A DNA stretch of 6,170 nt from an uncultured Clostridia bacterium (lineage in GTDB: Bacteria; Bacillota; Clostridia; Christensenellales; Aristaeellaceae), in the NCBI GenBank assembly GCA_946410395.1, contig CAMKAE010000138.1, positions 1-6,170 on the forward strand, given 5' to 3'. A program made the translations under genes and the position numbers. The number at the start of each line of letters is the position of its first letter. Within the stretch, counting starts at the first letter, position 1. Below are positions 6,098 through 6,170 of this stretch, in pieces. The notes below the pieces were generated by a model that was not told where the DNA came from, searched no databases, and saw only the letters and a program-made list of their open reading frames with translations.

Positions 6098-6170
6098 ATG
6101 ACGGGATACATTGCTGAAATGAGAAAGCTGGTGGGCCACCGCACGCTGATGCAGTGCGCCGCCAGCGTGA
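6098..6170 (+). CDS. Probable NUDIX hydrolase, 5' part only
   Basis: Only the first 24 codons lie inside the window. They begin MTGYIAEMRKLVGH and continue with TLMQCAASV, the pattern of the N-terminal strand of many small Bacillota NUDIX hydrolases (typically an opening such as EMRKLVGHRPL, then a GAS-like strand). The NUDIX box itself would lie beyond the end, so the call rests on the N-terminus alone. GAGAGG at 6084-6089, 8 bases before the ATG, supports the start. It follows the transporter in the same direction after 52 bp with no terminator seen, so it may share its transcript. Family members hydrolyse nucleoside diphosphate derivatives; the substrate here is unknown. Confidence 0.7.
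   Translation, partial: MTGYIAEMRKLVGHRTLMQCAASV

Noticed and set aside
3793..6144. A 783-residue open frame on the minus strand across the transporter gene
   Set aside because: It is antisense to a clear MMPL gene and is very rich in His, Gln, Arg and Gly with no domain pattern, typical of a GC-rich shadow frame.

Overview
The window looks like an ordinary chromosomal stretch from a GC-rich, Gram-positive-type anaerobe of the Bacillota, most likely class Clostridia. The support is strong purine-rich ribosome binding sites, near-consensus sigma-A promoters sitting in short AT-rich islands, a secreted two-SH3b protein with a classic Sec signal peptide, an MmpL-type transporter and small Cro/C1 regulators. 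The class-level placement is inference from style, not from a marker gene. I see no rRNA, tRNA, CRISPR array, transposase, phage gene or recognised defence cassette.

Layout. Positions 7-1286 hold a complete minus-strand unit: a promoter at 1259-1286, a secreted SH3b protein at 1175-51 and a strong terminator at 7-32. From 1287 to 1604 is a gene-free divergent region of about 320 bp. It carries five copies of the heptamer GRCACAG, several potential stem-loops and a dyad just upstream of a possible promoter. Positions 1605-3256 hold a two-gene plus-strand operon of helix-turn-helix proteins: a 477-residue regulator with a large unassigned C-terminal part, overlapped by a 73-residue Cro/C1-type regulator through a GTGA junction. 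A bidirectional terminator at 3299-3340 separates this operon from a convergent 107-residue antibiotic-biosynthesis-monooxygenase-like protein at 3693-3370. That gene has a consensus promoter (TTGACA-18-TATAAT), which overlaps a weaker divergent plus-strand promoter candidate. The plus-strand candidate would serve the MMPL/RND-type transporter at 3832-6045. A gene with a NUDIX-like start (6098 onward) follows 52 bp behind the transporter and runs off the window.

How the parts may work together. The two HTH proteins are almost certainly co-transcribed and translationally coupled, so they probably act on the same targets. The repeat- and dyad-rich region upstream is the natural place for autoregulation, but this is inference. 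The transporter and the monooxygenase share one intergenic region with overlapping -10 elements, so their transcription is likely mutually exclusive or co-regulated. The best candidates for something undescribed are the stem-loop/heptamer region at 1345-1525 and the orphan C-terminal part of the 477-residue regulator. Neither is a demonstrated new system.
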